Positions 51,668 to 61,062 are shown, numbered from the stretch's first letter. The stretch: DNA of 64,000 nt from Paenibacillus xylanivorans (GCF_001280595.1 NZ_LITU01000070.1:114024-178023); one strand, 5' to 3'. The notes: generated by a model not told the origin, from the sequence alone. A program made the numbers and translations.

Positions 51668-52755
51668 ACAAGCCTATGCCAGATGGATCGGTTCTGGATC
51701 TGTACAGGAATGGTTACCTGGTTGCTGCGGACGGAAGTGGCGATTTTCCCACCATTCAGGCTGCCATTGAAGCGATTCCGGCCGACTGCACTGAAAAATA
51801 TACGATTCGTATAAAGCCAGGCACCTATGTTGAAAAACTGCACATCGAGAAGCCGATGGTCCACCTCTTCGGTGCGGGAGCTGATCAGACCATCATAACG
51901 TATGATGATTATGCGCTCAAAAAGTTCCCGAACGGGGAGTTGTATCATACCTTTCATTCGTACACAGCCTTTATCGGGGCAGATGATTTCATCGCTGAAG
52001 GGCTTTCCTTCGTAAACTCAGGTGGGCCTGGTCGTGAGGTCGGTCAGGCGTTGGCTGTCTATGTAGATGGAGATCGGGCAACCTTCCGGCATTGCCGATT
52101 TATGGGTCACCAGGACACGATCTTTACCGGACCGCTGCCCGAGCAGCCGATTGACCGGAGTTTCTTCGGGGGCCCGCGTGACGGGGCGGAGCGGCGGAAT
52201 CTGCGCCAATATTATGAGGACTGTTACATTGAGGGCGATGTGGATTTTATTTTTGGCTCGGCTACGGCGGTGGTCCAGGGGGGTGAGATCTTTGCAAAGA
52301 ATCGTTTATCCGATTCAGCGGCGGCGGAGGGCGAAGTGAATGGATGGATCACGGCAGCTTCTACACCGGAGGATGTACGTTATGGCTATGTGTTTATCGA
52401 TTGTGACCTAACTAGCAATGCCCCCGCCCAGTCTGTATATCTGGGCAGACCGTGGCGTAATCATGCCAAAGTCTGCTTCCTGAACTGTTGGATGGGGGCT
52501 CATGTGAAGCAGGAGGGATGGCATAATTGGAACAAGAGGGATGCGGAAGCGACGGTTGCGTACGTTGAATATAATAGTGCCGGGCCTGGGGCCGGAAGTG
52601 TGATGGGGAGAGTTCCATGGGCGAGAACAATTAATGAACAGGAAGCGGCCGAATACGCTGTGCCTATTATTTTATCCGGTGAGGATGGGTGGCAACCTTT
52701 CGAAGGCATGCTGTCATTTGAACTAGCTTCCTCGAAGTTAAAACAAACTTGGTAA
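51664..52755 (+). CDS. Pectinesterase (carbohydrate esterase family 8)
   Basis: A 363-residue right-handed beta-helix enzyme that de-methylesterifies pectin. Seen: VAADGSGDFPTIQAAIEAIP, GQALAVYVDGDRATFRHCRF (oxyanion Gln region, in outline), GHQDTIF and GDVDFIFGSATAVVQG (the two catalytic Asp), and YLGRPWRNHAKVCF (substrate Arg and Trp). There is no signal peptide, so it may act inside the cell on imported oligogalacturonides. It overlaps the GH105 remnant, consistent with a former pectin-degradation operon. A strong terminator follows. Confidence 0.92.
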   Translation: MNKPMPDGSVLDLYRNGYLVAADGSGDFPTIQAAIEAIPADCTEKYTIRIKPGTYVEKLHIEKPMVHLFGAGADQTIITYDDYALKKFPNGELYHTFHSYTAFIGADDFIAEGLSFVNSGGPGREVGQALAVYVDGDRATFRHCRFMGHQDTIFTGPLPEQPIDRSFFGGPRDGAERRNLRQYYEDCYIEGDVDFIFGSATAVVQGGEIFAKNRLSDSAAAEGEVNGWITAASTPEDVRYGYVFIDCDLTSNAPAQSVYLGRPWRNHAKVCFLNCWMGAHVKQEGWHNWNKRDAEATVAYVEYNSAGPGAGSVMGRVPWARTINEQEAAEYAVPIILSGEDGWQPFEGMLSFELASSKLKQTW

Positions 52756-53122
52756 TACATCCGTTACTTTATAAAATAAAAATAAAAAAGGCCGTCTATC
52801 AAGTCTCTTAATGACTTGATAGACGGCCTTTTTTGTGCAGTATATTACATTTTTCGCCCCCAATAGAAATAATTTATCCCTTATCTCAATTGCATTTTAC
52901 TGATTAAATACAGGGTGAGGATCTGTAAATTCCCTGTAAATTTGGATGATGTCTGCAAAAAAAGAAAACGAGAGGGAAGGTCCATTTTGATAATGAAGGG
53001 AGTGAAGTGGCACTCAGCGTCAGACGGTTTTATAAGCTCTATAGATCGCGGATCACATGTAAGTGCACCAGTGAATCTTTGTTTGCAAGGTGAAAATAAC
53101 CTTAATACAGGAGGGATTTTGC
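52756..53122. other. Region upstream of the chitinase operon
   Basis: After the pectinesterase terminator (52784-52835) about 290 bases precede the first chitinase. It is AT-rich and includes TTGCAT at 52890 as a possible -35 box, but I cannot place a convincing -10 box or operator. No gene is supported. Confidence 0.5.
52784..52835. terminator. Terminator after pectinesterase
   Basis: AAAAAAGGCCGTCTATCAAG pairs with CTTGATAGACGGCCTTTTTT around a short loop (TCTCTTAATGA); nearly symmetric and probably bidirectional. Confidence 0.92.
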
Positions 53123-54691
53123 TTGAATCAAGCTGTTCGATTCCGCCCGGTCATTACATTCGCTTTGGCATTTCTTCTGATTATTACGTGGTTTGCACCA
53201 AGAGCAGATGCCGCTGCCCAGTGGCAGGCAGGCACCGCATACAAAAAAGGAGATCTAGTAACATATTTAAATAAAGATTATGAATGTATTCAGCCCCATA
53301 CGGCTTTGACCGGATGGGAGCCATCAAATGTACCCGCGTTATGGAAATACGTTGGGGAAGGCACGGGAGGGAATCCAACTCCGGATACAACACCACCTTC
53401 CGTTCCTGCAGGTCTAATCTCATCCTTCGTCACAGAGACATCTGTCAATCTTACCTGGAACGCATCCACGGACAATGTGGGCGTAACTGGATATGAAGTG
53501 TACCGGAACGGTACTCTCGCAGCGAACACTTCAACGACTACGGCTGTAGTAACGGGACTGACAGCCGGTACCACGTATGTTTTTACAGTCAAAGCAAAAG
53601 ATGCGGCAGGCAATCTGTCCGCTGCAAGTACCTCTCTCAGCGTTACAACTTCCACCGGGCCTTCGAATCCTGGGCCAACCGGTAGCAAATGGCTGATCGG
53701 CTACTGGCACAACTTCGACAATGGCTCTACCAATATTAAACTTCGCAACGTGTCAACAGCCTATGACGTTATTAATGTCTCCTTTGCCGAACCGATTTCA
53801 CCCGGCAGCGGAACGCTCGCTTTTACTCCGTATAACGCTACGGTAGAAGAATTCAAGTCTGATATTGCATACCTTCAAAGCCAAGGAAAAAAGGTACTGA
53901 TTTCCATGGGAGGAGCCAATGGCACGATTGAGCTCACCGATGCGACCAAGAGACAACAGTTCGAGGATTCTCTAAAATCTATTATCTCGACTTATGGATT
54001 TAATGGCCTCGATATCGATCTTGAAGGAAGCTCCCTGTCTTTAAATGCGGGAGATACCGACTTCCGTAGTCCAACGACGCCGAAGATCGTTAACTTGATT
54101 AACGGAGTGAAAGCGCTTAAATCACACTTTGGTGCCAATTTTGTCCTAACCGCTGCACCGGAAACGGCCTACGTTCAGGGTGGATATCTGAACTATGGTG
54201 GTCCTTGGGGGGCGTATCTTCCAGTGATTCATGCCTTGCGCAATGACCTGACCCTGCTGCATGTGCAGCACTATAACACCGGTTCGATGGTGGGACTGGA
54301 CGGCCGCTCATACGCTCAAGGGACAGCAGATTTCCATGTCGCCATGGCTGAAATGCTGCTTCAAGGCTTTAACGTAGGCGGAAGCTCGGGTCCATTCTTT
54401 AGCCCTTTGCGCCCAGACCAGATTGCAATTGGCGTACCCGCTTCCCAGCAGGCAGCTGGAGGCGGTTACACGGCGCCAGCTGAGCTGCAGAAGGCATTGA
54501 ATTATCTGATCAAAGGTGTATCATACGGCGGTTCCTATACCTTGCGCCAGCCTGCGGGGTATGCGGGTATTAAGGGCATTATGACCTGGTCAATCAACTG
54601 GGACGCTTATACGAATAACCAGTTCTCGAACGCACATCGCCCGTTCCTGAATGGGCTTAGCACGCAAACGACAGAGGAGGTTGTGTATTAA
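53123..54691 (+). CDS. Secreted chitinase (CBM5/12 - FN3 - GH18)
   Basis: A 522-residue protein. A signal peptide ends near ADAAAQ. A CBM5/12 chitin-binding domain (QWQAGTAYKKGDLVTY, then [20 protein letters not shown]) is followed by one fibronectin III domain (~90-175) and a GH18 catalytic barrel to the end with FNGLDIDLEGS (DxDxE; Glu ~301) and MTWSINWDAY. It hydrolyses chitin outside the cell. The TTG start at 53123 follows AGGAGGGA; the GTG at 53090 is a worse choice. The barrel resembles the ChiD group. A second chitinase gene begins directly after the stop. Confidence 0.92.
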   Translation: MNQAVRFRPVITFALAFLLIITWFAPRADAAAQWQAGTAYKKGDLVTYLNKDYECIQPHTALTGWEPSNVPALWKYVGEGTGGNPTPDTTPPSVPAGLISSFVTETSVNLTWNASTDNVGVTGYEVYRNGTLAANTSTTTAVVTGLTAGTTYVFTVKAKDAAGNLSAASTSLSVTTSTGPSNPGPTGSKWLIGYWHNFDNGSTNIKLRNVSTAYDVINVSFAEPISPGSGTLAFTPYNATVEEFKSDIAYLQSQGKKVLISMGGANGTIELTDATKRQQFEDSLKSIISTYGFNGLDIDLEGSSLSLNAGDTDFRSPTTPKIVNLINGVKALKSHFGANFVLTAAPETAYVQGGYLNYGGPWGAYLPVIHALRNDLTLLHVQHYNTGSMVGLDGRSYAQGTADFHVAMAEMLLQGFNVGGSSGPFFSPLRPDQIAIGVPASQQAAGGGYTAPAELQKALNYLIKGVSYGGSYTLRQPAGYAGIKGIMTWSINWDAYTNNQFSNAHRPFLNGLSTQTTEEVVY

Positions 54692-56791
54692 ATGATAAAT
54701 TTAAATAAACACACTGCTTTTAAGAAGACTGCAAAGTTTTTCCTTGGTCTGTCCCTGCTCTTATCCGTCATTGTTCCTTCTTTTGCGCTCCAACCTGCTA
54801 CGGCCGAAGCAGCAGATTCGTATAAAATTGTTGGTTACTACCCGTCCTGGGCTGCGTACGGCAGAAACTATAATGTAACCGATATTGACCCAACCAAAGT
54901 GACGCATATCAACTATGCTTTTGCTGATATTTGCTGGAACGGCATTCACGGGAATTCGGACCCTTCGGGCCCCAATCCAGTAACCTGGACCTGTCAGAAT
55001 GAAAAAAGCCAAACGATTAATGTTCCAAACGGAACGATCGTGCTCGGCGATCCATGGATCGATACGGGCAAGACATTTGCAGGGGATACGTGGGATCAGC
55101 CCATTGCAGGCAATATCAATCAGCTCAACAAACTGAAACAAGTCAATCCTAACCTGAAAACCATTATCTCCGTCGGAGGCTGGACGTGGTCCAACCGTTT
55201 CTCTGATGTTGCTGCGACTGCGGCAACTCGAGAGGTCTTTGCGAACTCTGCCGTCGATTTCCTGCGGAAGTACAATTTTGACGGGGTAGATCTGGACTGG
55301 GAGTACCCGGTATCAGGCGGGCTCGATGCTAACAGCAAACGTCCTGAAGATAAACAGAACTACACGCTGCTCCTGAGCAAGATCCGTGAAAAACTGGATG
55401 CAGCCGGGGCTGTGGACGGCAAGAAATATCTGCTTACGATTGCAAGCGGTGCATCTGCGACTTATGCTGCCAATACGGAGCTTGCAAAAATTGCTGCCAT
55501 CGTCGACTGGATTAACATTATGACATACGATTTTAACGGGGCTTGGCAAAAAATCAGCGCGCATAATGCGCCATTGAACTATGATCCTGCGGCTTCAGCT
55601 GCTGGCGTGCCAGATGCCAATACATTTAATGTGGCTGCCGGAGCACAGGGGCATTTGGATGCTGGCGTACCGGCCGCTAAACTCGTGCTTGGTGTTCCAT
55701 TCTATGGCCGTGGCTGGGATGGATGCGCACAGGCAGGCAATGGGCAGTATCAGACGTGCTCGGGTGGTTCTTCCGTTGGAACATGGGAAGCAGGTTCCTT
55801 TGATTTCTACGATCTGGAAGCCAATTACATCAACAAAAACGGATACACACGTTACTGGAATGACACGGCCAAAGTGCCATATCTCTATAATGCGTCCAAC
55901 AAGCGCTTTATCAGTTATGACGATGCGGAGTCCGTTGGATATAAAACTGCTTATATCAAGAGCAAAGGACTCGGCGGAGCGATGTTCTGGGAGCTCAGCG
56001 GTGACCGTAACAAAACACTCCAAAACAAACTGAAAGCGGATCTGCCTACCGGAGGTACAGTGCCTCCAGTAGATACGACAGCACCAAGCGTACCAGGGAA
56101 TGCCCGTTCGACAGGCGTGACGGCAAACTCGGTGACGCTGGCATGGAATGCTTCAACAGATAATGTAGGTGTTACCGGTTATAACGTCTATAATGGCGCT
56201 AATCTTGCGACATCCGTCTCCGGAACGACAGCAACGATCAGCGGACTTACGGCGGGTACTTCATATACCTTCACGGTAAAAGCAAAGGATGCGGCAGGTA
56301 ATCTGTCTGCAGCCAGCAATGCTGTAACCGTAAGCACAACGGCTCAGCCGGGTGGAGATACGCAAGCGCCAACTGCACCGACAAACCTCGCGTCTACCGC
56401 ACAAACGACATCCAGCATAACGCTGAGCTGGACGGCGTCCACTGACAATGTGGGTGTAACGGGTTATGACGTGTACAACGGAACAGTGCTGGCAACAACG
56501 GTAACCGGAACGACGGCAACGATCAGCGGGCTTGCAGCGGATACCTCGTATACATTTACAGTAAAAGCAAAGGATGCAGCAGGCAATGTGTCTGCAGCGA
56601 GCAACGCGGTAAGTGTGAAGACTGCGGCTGAAACGACGAATCCTGGCGTATCCGCTTGGCAGGCAAACACAGCTTATACTGCGGGACAACTGGTCACATA
56701 TAACGGCAAGACGTATAAATGTTTGCAGCCCCACACCTCGTTGGCAGGCTGGGAACCATCCAATGTACCTGCATTGTGGCAGCTTCAATAG
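54692..56791 (+). CDS. Secreted chitinase (GH18 - FN3 - FN3 - CBM5/12)
   Basis: A 699-residue chitinase. A signal peptide ends near ATAEA. The GH18 domain (about 32-450) has [29 protein letters not shown], the catalytic [15 protein letters not shown] (Glu ~204), MTYDFNGAW and [10 protein letters not shown]; a small insertion domain (GLGGAMF region) fits subfamily A processive chitinases. Two near-identical FN3 domains (~465-550 and ~560-645) and a C-terminal CBM5/12 follow. AGAGGAGG lies 11 bases before the ATG, which abuts the stop of the first chitinase, so both are one operon. Confidence 0.94.
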   Translation: MINLNKHTAFKKTAKFFLGLSLLLSVIVPSFALQPATAEAADSYKIVGYYPSWAAYGRNYNVTDIDPTKVTHINYAFADICWNGIHGNSDPSGPNPVTWTCQNEKSQTINVPNGTIVLGDPWIDTGKTFAGDTWDQPIAGNINQLNKLKQVNPNLKTIISVGGWTWSNRFSDVAATAATREVFANSAVDFLRKYNFDGVDLDWEYPVSGGLDANSKRPEDKQNYTLLLSKIREKLDAAGAVDGKKYLLTIASGASATYAANTELAKIAAIVDWINIMTYDFNGAWQKISAHNAPLNYDPAASAAGVPDANTFNVAAGAQGHLDAGVPAAKLVLGVPFYGRGWDGCAQAGNGQYQTCSGGSSVGTWEAGSFDFYDLEANYINKNGYTRYWNDTAKVPYLYNASNKRFISYDDAESVGYKTAYIKSKGLGGAMFWELSGDRNKTLQNKLKADLPTGGTVPPVDTTAPSVPGNARSTGVTANSVTLAWNASTDNVGVTGYNVYNGANLATSVSGTTATISGLTAGTSYTFTVKAKDAAGNLSAASNAVTVSTTAQPGGDTQAPTAPTNLASTAQTTSSITLSWTASTDNVGVTGYDVYNGTVLATTVTGTTATISGLAADTSYTFTVKAKDAAGNVSAASNAVSVKTAAETTNPGVSAWQANTAYTAGQLVTYNGKTYKCLQPHTSLAGWEPSNVPALWQLQ

Positions 56792-57165
56792 TTAAAATTT
56801 TGATTACAACATTTTTAATTGAAGCGCGCAGTAGACAAGAAAAACCACCGATCTTGATCCGGTGGTTTTTCGCTCATATGAATGAAACTCTCCCCGTGGT
56901 TTGCATCTTGCAATTTGTCTAGATCGTCTTGATGCGATCAACAGCACCAAGAAAAAGCGGCTAATCAGGAAGCGGAAAGAAGCTGAAGGCCTGAAGAACG
57001 ATCGGCCTCCTTAACGTTCCGCGCACATTTAAAACTATAACATGCTGAGCTTCTTTTTCTTTTTCTATTTATAACTTAATTAAATTCATCTTTTTTGTGC
57101 CGTTCAAAGATAATGCTTTTATCTGACAGCAAAACCTAAAATATCACAAAGGAGGATGGGGTTCT
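56792..57165. other. Intergenic region between the chitinases and the Spo0E-like gene
   Basis: Holds the chitinase terminator (56840-56870) and, at 56901-57014, a 37-codon frame with a Lys/Arg-rich end (LDAINSTKKKRLIRKR) that resembles coding sequence but has no ribosome site. I see nothing else. Confidence 0.5.
56840..56870. terminator. Terminator of the chitinase operon
   Basis: AAAAACCACCG pairs with CGGTGGTTTTT around an ATCTTGATC loop; A and T runs on both sides. Confidence 0.92.
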
Positions 57166-57345
57166 ATGAAAAGAAGCATTCTCATGCAGTTGCGTATTGA
57201 ACGTGCTAGGATTCGCCTTCACGCTCAGGTAGAAAAGCATAAGAGAGTTCAACATCCCGCTGTAATCAAACAATCTATGGTATTGGATGATTTAATTAAT
57301 CAGTTTAATAGAGAAGAAGCACAAATAAAAAAGCCGATTGAATAA
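57166..57345 (+). CDS. Spo0E-like aspartyl-phosphate phosphatase
   Basis: A 59-residue gene with a strong AAAGGAGG site ten bases before the ATG. It folds as two helices around a short turn (HKRVQHPAV) and has the Spo0E family signature SMVLDDLINQF: Ser-x-x-x-Asp followed by Leu-Ile and an aromatic. Such proteins dephosphorylate Spo0A~P and delay sporulation. It is too short for usual gene-length cut-offs. Its stop lies inside a hairpin. The phosphatase target is inferred from the family. Confidence 0.8.
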   Translation: MKRSILMQLRIERARIRLHAQVEKHKRVQHPAVIKQSMVLDDLINQFNREEAQIKKPIE

Positions 57346-57355
57346 ACAATCGGCT
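57332..57355 (+). terminator. Hairpin at the end of the Spo0E-like gene
   Basis: AGCCGATTG pairs perfectly with CAATCGGCT around AATAAA; a T run is lacking, so terminator strength is uncertain. Confidence 0.55.
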
Positions 57356-57484
57356 CTGGGCCAGAAACTTTTGCCGGGTTCACTAGCCCCTTTAATGTTA
57401 ACAGATCATGAACAAAAACGGGATGATGTCCCATAAATAAATTTAAATTAGAATACGAGGAACATATCAGGACCCTGGTTCATT

Positions 57485-58330
57485 TTAGAAATCAAAGTTG
57501 TCCGGGTCAGGTCCAACGCGAACATCTTCGTTCAGGGCGCTAATGCGATCCATCTCATCATTGAACAGTTCAAAGTCGAAGATGGAAGAGTTCTCGACAA
57601 TACGTTTTTCCTTGGTAGACTTCGGAATGGTGATGACACCGTTCTGCAAGTCCCAGCGCAGGATGACTTGTGCTACAGATTTACCTTTCGCAGTGGCAAT
57701 CTCGGTCAGGACCGGATTGTCCAGAAGTTGACCCTGCATCAGCGGGGACCATGCTTCGAACTGAATTCCATTGTTTTCACAAAAAGCTTTAAGATCGACT
57801 TGAGTCAGACGAGGGTGGTACTCCACCTGATTAATCACTGGTTTCACTTCTGCATCCTGCATCAGATCTTCAAGGTGATGGATCTGGAAGTTGCTGACGC
57901 CAATGGCTTTGACGCGGCCTGCTTTGTACAGCTCCTCCATTGCTTTCCATGCGCCTTTGTATTTGCCTGCTTTTGGCCAGTGAATCAGATACAGGTCCAG
58001 GTATTCCAGTCCCAGTTTGTTCAGTGACGTCTCATAAGCAGCAAGTGTCTCTTCGTATCCGAGGTCTTCGTTCCACACCTTGGATGTGACGAACAGATCT
58101 TCACGTTTCAGATTATTTTCTTTCAGTGCCTCGGCAATCGCTTGCCCTACACCTGATTCGTTGCCGTAGATAGCGGCTGTATCAATGCTGCGGTAACCGT
58201 GAGCAATTGCTTGTTTAACGGCCTCGATTAATTCAGATCCTTCTTCTACCTTAAATACGCCAAGTCCGAACCAAGGCATATGAACACCGTTATTTAAAAC
58301 TACTGTGGATTGTAAATGTTGTGCTGTCAT
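57485..58330 (-). CDS. Aldo/keto reductase (YvgN/2,5-diketogluconate reductase type)
   Basis: A 281-residue NADPH-dependent reductase with the AKR5-type pattern: GYRSIDTAAIYGNESGVGQAI (Asp and Tyr, in outline), FVTSKVWNEDLGYEETL (catalytic Lys), LIHWPKAG (His), AIGVSNFQIHHLEDL, and IPKSTKEKRIVENSSIFDF near the C-terminus (NADPH phosphate site). It reduces aldehydes such as methylglyoxal or glyoxal in the cytosol. It is in its own unit with no close partner. Confidence 0.93.
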   Translation of the reverse strand: MTAQHLQSTVVLNNGVHMPWFGLGVFKVEEGSELIEAVKQAIAHGYRSIDTAAIYGNESGVGQAIAEALKENNLKREDLFVTSKVWNEDLGYEETLAAYETSLNKLGLEYLDLYLIHWPKAGKYKGAWKAMEELYKAGRVKAIGVSNFQIHHLEDLMQDAEVKPVINQVEYHPRLTQVDLKAFCENNGIQFEAWSPLMQGQLLDNPVLTEIATAKGKSVAQVILRWDLQNGVITIPKSTKEKRIVENSSIFDFELFNDEMDRISALNEDVRVGPDPDNFDF

Positions 58331-58505
58331 GTGAAGTCCTCCTTATATTATGGATCAAAATGGTAGTAATGATGTAAAACGATAAATCCTATTGTCCTTC
58401 ATTAAGTCATAGTAGATTAAATTCGAATCAACGTATTATACTATGTTAAAATAAAAGGCGAAACCGGTTCCGAGTTGTAGTCTCAACACTGGAATGATGC
58501 ATGGT

Positions 58506-59732
58506 TCAGCCTGATGTTCTGACTGTACCTGTCTCCATCTCGGATGGGGAATAGGGATCTTTACGATCAAGCGCTCTTGCCCAACCCGTGAGAAGAACGG
58601 CAACCAGAACCATAATTGCACCAACCCATGTGGTATGAATCAGACCGATGGAGTCCGTGATTACACCGCCCAAATATGCACCAATTGCGATCCCTGCGTT
58701 AAAGGCTGCGATGTTGAAGGCGGAGGCGACGTCTTTGGCCTGCGGTGCATAACGCTCTGCGAGCGTCACGACATACATCTGAAGCCCGGGTACATTCATG
58801 AAAGCAAGCAGACCCATCCCTAGAATCGTGATTAATGCTGCAAGCTTGAATGGAACAGTGAAATACAGTATGCCCAGAATGACGGTCTGAATGATAAACA
58901 TATAGAAGAGTGCTCGGAGTGGATTGCGGTTGGCCGCTTTTCCTCCAATAATATTGCCGATCGCAATGGCTATTCCGTACAGCAGCAGAATTCCCGCGAC
59001 CGTTTTATCGGAATAACCGCTGATGTCATGCAAAAGTGGGGACAGGTAGGTGAATACGACAAACGTTCCACCATATCCCACGGCGGTAATGGCTAAAGCC
59101 AGCAGCAACCGTCCGCCTGTCACCAGCTTCATCTGTTCGCGGAATGCAGTCCGCTTTCCGCGTTGCAACGTGGACGGTACAAGAATCATGTTGCCGATGA
59201 AGGCAACAACACCGACGACGACGATAAGAATGAAAGCTGCGCGCCAGCCCCAGTTTTGACCGATGAGTGTACCCAGGGGTACACCGGTTACCGTCGCTAT
59301 GGTCAAGCCAGAGAACATGATGGCAATGGCGCTCGCCCGGCGGTTTGCAGGAACCAGGTCTGCCGCAATGGTGGAACCAATGGACATGAATACGCCGTGT
59401 GCCAGAGCGGAGACAATTCGCGCAATGAGCAGCATGGTAATTCCGCTCGATAGCGCCGCCATGGTGTTACCAGCGATAAAAACAACCATAATGGCAAGCA
59501 GCAGTGTCTTGCGTGACACCGTTGACGTCAGTGAGGTCAGAATCGGTGCCCCGAAGGTAACACCTAATGCATATAAAGTAACGGTCAGTCCCGCTGTCGT
59601 TACGGAAATGCCCAGGTCATCTGCAATAAGGGGCAGCAATCCAACGCTGATAAATTCAGTGGTGCCGATGGCAAATGCACTGATTGCCAGCGCCAGCAGT
59701 GCCAAGGTACTGCGTTTTGAATCATGTAACAT
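58506..59732 (-). CDS. MFS transporter, DHA1 (AraJ-like) family
   Basis: A 408-residue, 12-helix exporter. The N-terminal ALAISAFAIGTTEFISVGLLPLIADDLGIS (in outline) and ARIVSALAHGVFMSIGSTIAADLVP are typical of AraJ/YdhP-like DHA1 proteins for sugars or drugs. ATG 59732 follows GGGGAG. It is divergent from an HxlR regulator, with two tandem 18-base repeats in the shared region, so it is probably induced by a compound sensed by that regulator. Confidence 0.92.
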   Translation of the reverse strand: MLHDSKRSTLALLALAISAFAIGTTEFISVGLLPLIADDLGISVTTAGLTVTLYALGVTFGAPILTSLTSTVSRKTLLLAIMVVFIAGNTMAALSSGITMLLIARIVSALAHGVFMSIGSTIAADLVPANRRASAIAIMFSGLTIATVTGVPLGTLIGQNWGWRAAFILIVVVGVVAFIGNMILVPSTLQRGKRTAFREQMKLVTGGRLLLALAITAVGYGGTFVVFTYLSPLLHDISGYSDKTVAGILLLYGIAIAIGNIIGGKAANRNPLRALFYMFIIQTVILGILYFTVPFKLAALITILGMGLLAFMNVPGLQMYVVTLAERYAPQAKDVASAFNIAAFNAGIAIGAYLGGVITDSIGLIHTTWVGAIMVLVAVLLTGWARALDRKDPYSPSEMETGTVRTSG

Positions 59733-59809
59733 GTCTTGTTCAACTCCCCAGAATGTAGATTTACGTACCGGCAAATGCTATTATGAGTTATTCGACATAA
59801 AATGAATAG

Positions 59810-59827
59810 TACGTACTTTTTAGTACC
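59810..59827. promoter_or_regulatory. HxlR-type operator, copy 1
   Basis: TACGTACTTTTTAGTACC, containing the palindrome GTACTTTTTAGTAC, repeated identically at 59829-59846 with a one-base gap (19-base period). The spacing puts both on the same DNA face only partly (under two turns). It lies between the divergent MFS and hxlR genes. Confidence 0.82.
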
Positions 59828-59828
59828 C

Positions 59829-59846
59829 TACGTACTTTTTAGTACC
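59829..59846. promoter_or_regulatory. HxlR-type operator, copy 2
   Basis: An exact copy of the 18-base element at 59810-59827. It resembles the TACT...AGTA half-sites known for YodB-like MarR/HxlR (DUF24) regulators. Confidence 0.82.
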
Positions 59847-59896
59847 TATATAGCAATTGCTTTTATGAAAAAAGAATTCCAGGGAGGACATTCAAC

Positions 59897-60292
59897 ATGA
59901 TTAGAAAGAAATATAATATTTCCGTTGAAGCGACGCTTGAAGTCATCGGAGGCAAGTGGAAATGCGTCATCCTCTGCCATCTGACACATGGGAAGAAACG
60001 AACCAGTGATCTCAAGCGTATTATGCCCGCAATTACGCAGAAAATGTTAACGCAGCAGCTGAGGGAGCTTGAGGATGACGGGATCGTGAACCGTATTGTA
60101 TACAATCAGGTTCCTCCTAAAGTGGAGTATGAACTGAGTGATTATGGCCGAAGTTTGGAACCGATTCTGAACGCCCTATGTAACTGGGGAGATCAGCATA
60201 TTATTAAGGAATACGGAGACAAATCCTCCGTGTTAGAGGATAATGGGCTAAATGATTTTAACACGGACAACAAGGAGCTGATGAAGCCATGA
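59897..60292 (+). CDS. HxlR (DUF24) family transcriptional regulator
   Basis: A 131-residue winged-helix regulator. The family core is VIGGKWKCVILCHLTHGKKRTSDLKR (in outline), with the redox-type Cys residues in KCVILCHL, then ITQKMLTQQLRELEDDGIV and PPKVEYELSDYGRSLEPIL. Related YodB and HypR proteins sense quinones, diamide or hypochlorite by Cys. GGGAGG precedes the ATG. It overlaps the AIM24 gene (ATGA), so the two are one operon. Tandem operators in front suggest it controls itself and the divergent MFS. Confidence 0.92.
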   Translation: MIRKKYNISVEATLEVIGGKWKCVILCHLTHGKKRTSDLKRIMPAITQKMLTQQLRELEDDGIVNRIVYNQVPPKVEYELSDYGRSLEPILNALCNWGDQHIIKEYGDKSSVLEDNGLNDFNTDNKELMKP

Positions 60293-60966
60293 ACTATGAA
60301 ATTCTATATGATGGTGCATTTGCGATGCTTAAGGTGCAATTGCAACGGGGAGAACGATTCAAGGCAGAAAGCGGGGCCATGGTATCCATGACACCAACCG
60401 TTGATTTGAAGGGATCTGCTGAAGGCGGTATGTTTGGCGGAATCGGACGGATGCTCAGCGGCGAGAAATTCTTTTTTCAGGAATTGACGGCTGCAGGGGG
60501 ATCTGCGGAAATTCTGCTCTCTCCATCCAGCATGGGGGATGTGAAGGCGGTTGAACTGGATGGTTCCTATTCGCTTTACGTACAGAAGGATGGATTTCTG
60601 GGCGGAACGGAAGGTATCCAGGTGAATACCAAAATGCAAAACCTGAAGAAAGGTCTCTTCTCTGGAGAGGGTTTCTTTATTATAGAGATCAGTGGTCGAG
60701 GAACCGTGTTCCTGTCTTCCTATGGTGCAATCCATTCCATTAATTTGGCTGCGGGTGAAGAAGTGATTGTGGATAATGCTCACTTGGTCGCATGGCCCAG
60801 TTATGTGGATTATCGCATTGAGAAAGCATCCCAGGGCTGGTTATCCAGCGTGACGAGTGGAGAAGGATTGGTATGCCGATTCCGGGGTGAAGGGACAGTT
60901 CTGATTCAGAGCCGTAATCCGCATGGATTTGGCCAATGGGTGAAGCAATTTATTCCTTCACGCTAG
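60289..60966 (+). CDS. AIM24/TIGR00266 family protein
   Basis: A 225-residue protein. The family pattern is clear: GAFAMLKVQLQRGERFKAESGAMVSM (in outline), LKGSAEGGMFGGIGRMLSGEKFFFQELTA, and the later GRGTVFLSSYGAIHSINLAAGEEVIVDNAHLVAW. These proteins have a tryptophan-RNA-binding-like beta fold of unknown function; the yeast member is mitochondrial. It is translationally coupled to the HxlR gene by a four-base overlap, so it belongs to the same stress or redox response. No signal peptide. Confidence 0.9.
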   Translation: MNYEILYDGAFAMLKVQLQRGERFKAESGAMVSMTPTVDLKGSAEGGMFGGIGRMLSGEKFFFQELTAAGGSAEILLSPSSMGDVKAVELDGSYSLYVQKDGFLGGTEGIQVNTKMQNLKKGLFSGEGFFIIEISGRGTVFLSSYGAIHSINLAAGEEVIVDNAHLVAWPSYVDYRIEKASQGWLSSVTSGEGLVCRFRGEGTVLIQSRNPHGFGQWVKQFIPSR

Positions 60967-61062
60967 TGTTTGCTGCTGAAAATGTACAACGTTGAAACAC
61001 ATACGTTCCAACAAGCGTTATAAGATAGGATGAAGCTCAAGGTGTAATGATGGAGGTATGAG

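Noticed and set aside
52915-53274. 119-codon plus-strand frame before the chitinase
   Set aside because: It overlaps the chitinase signal peptide and CBM in another frame and lacks a ribosome site and any known pattern.
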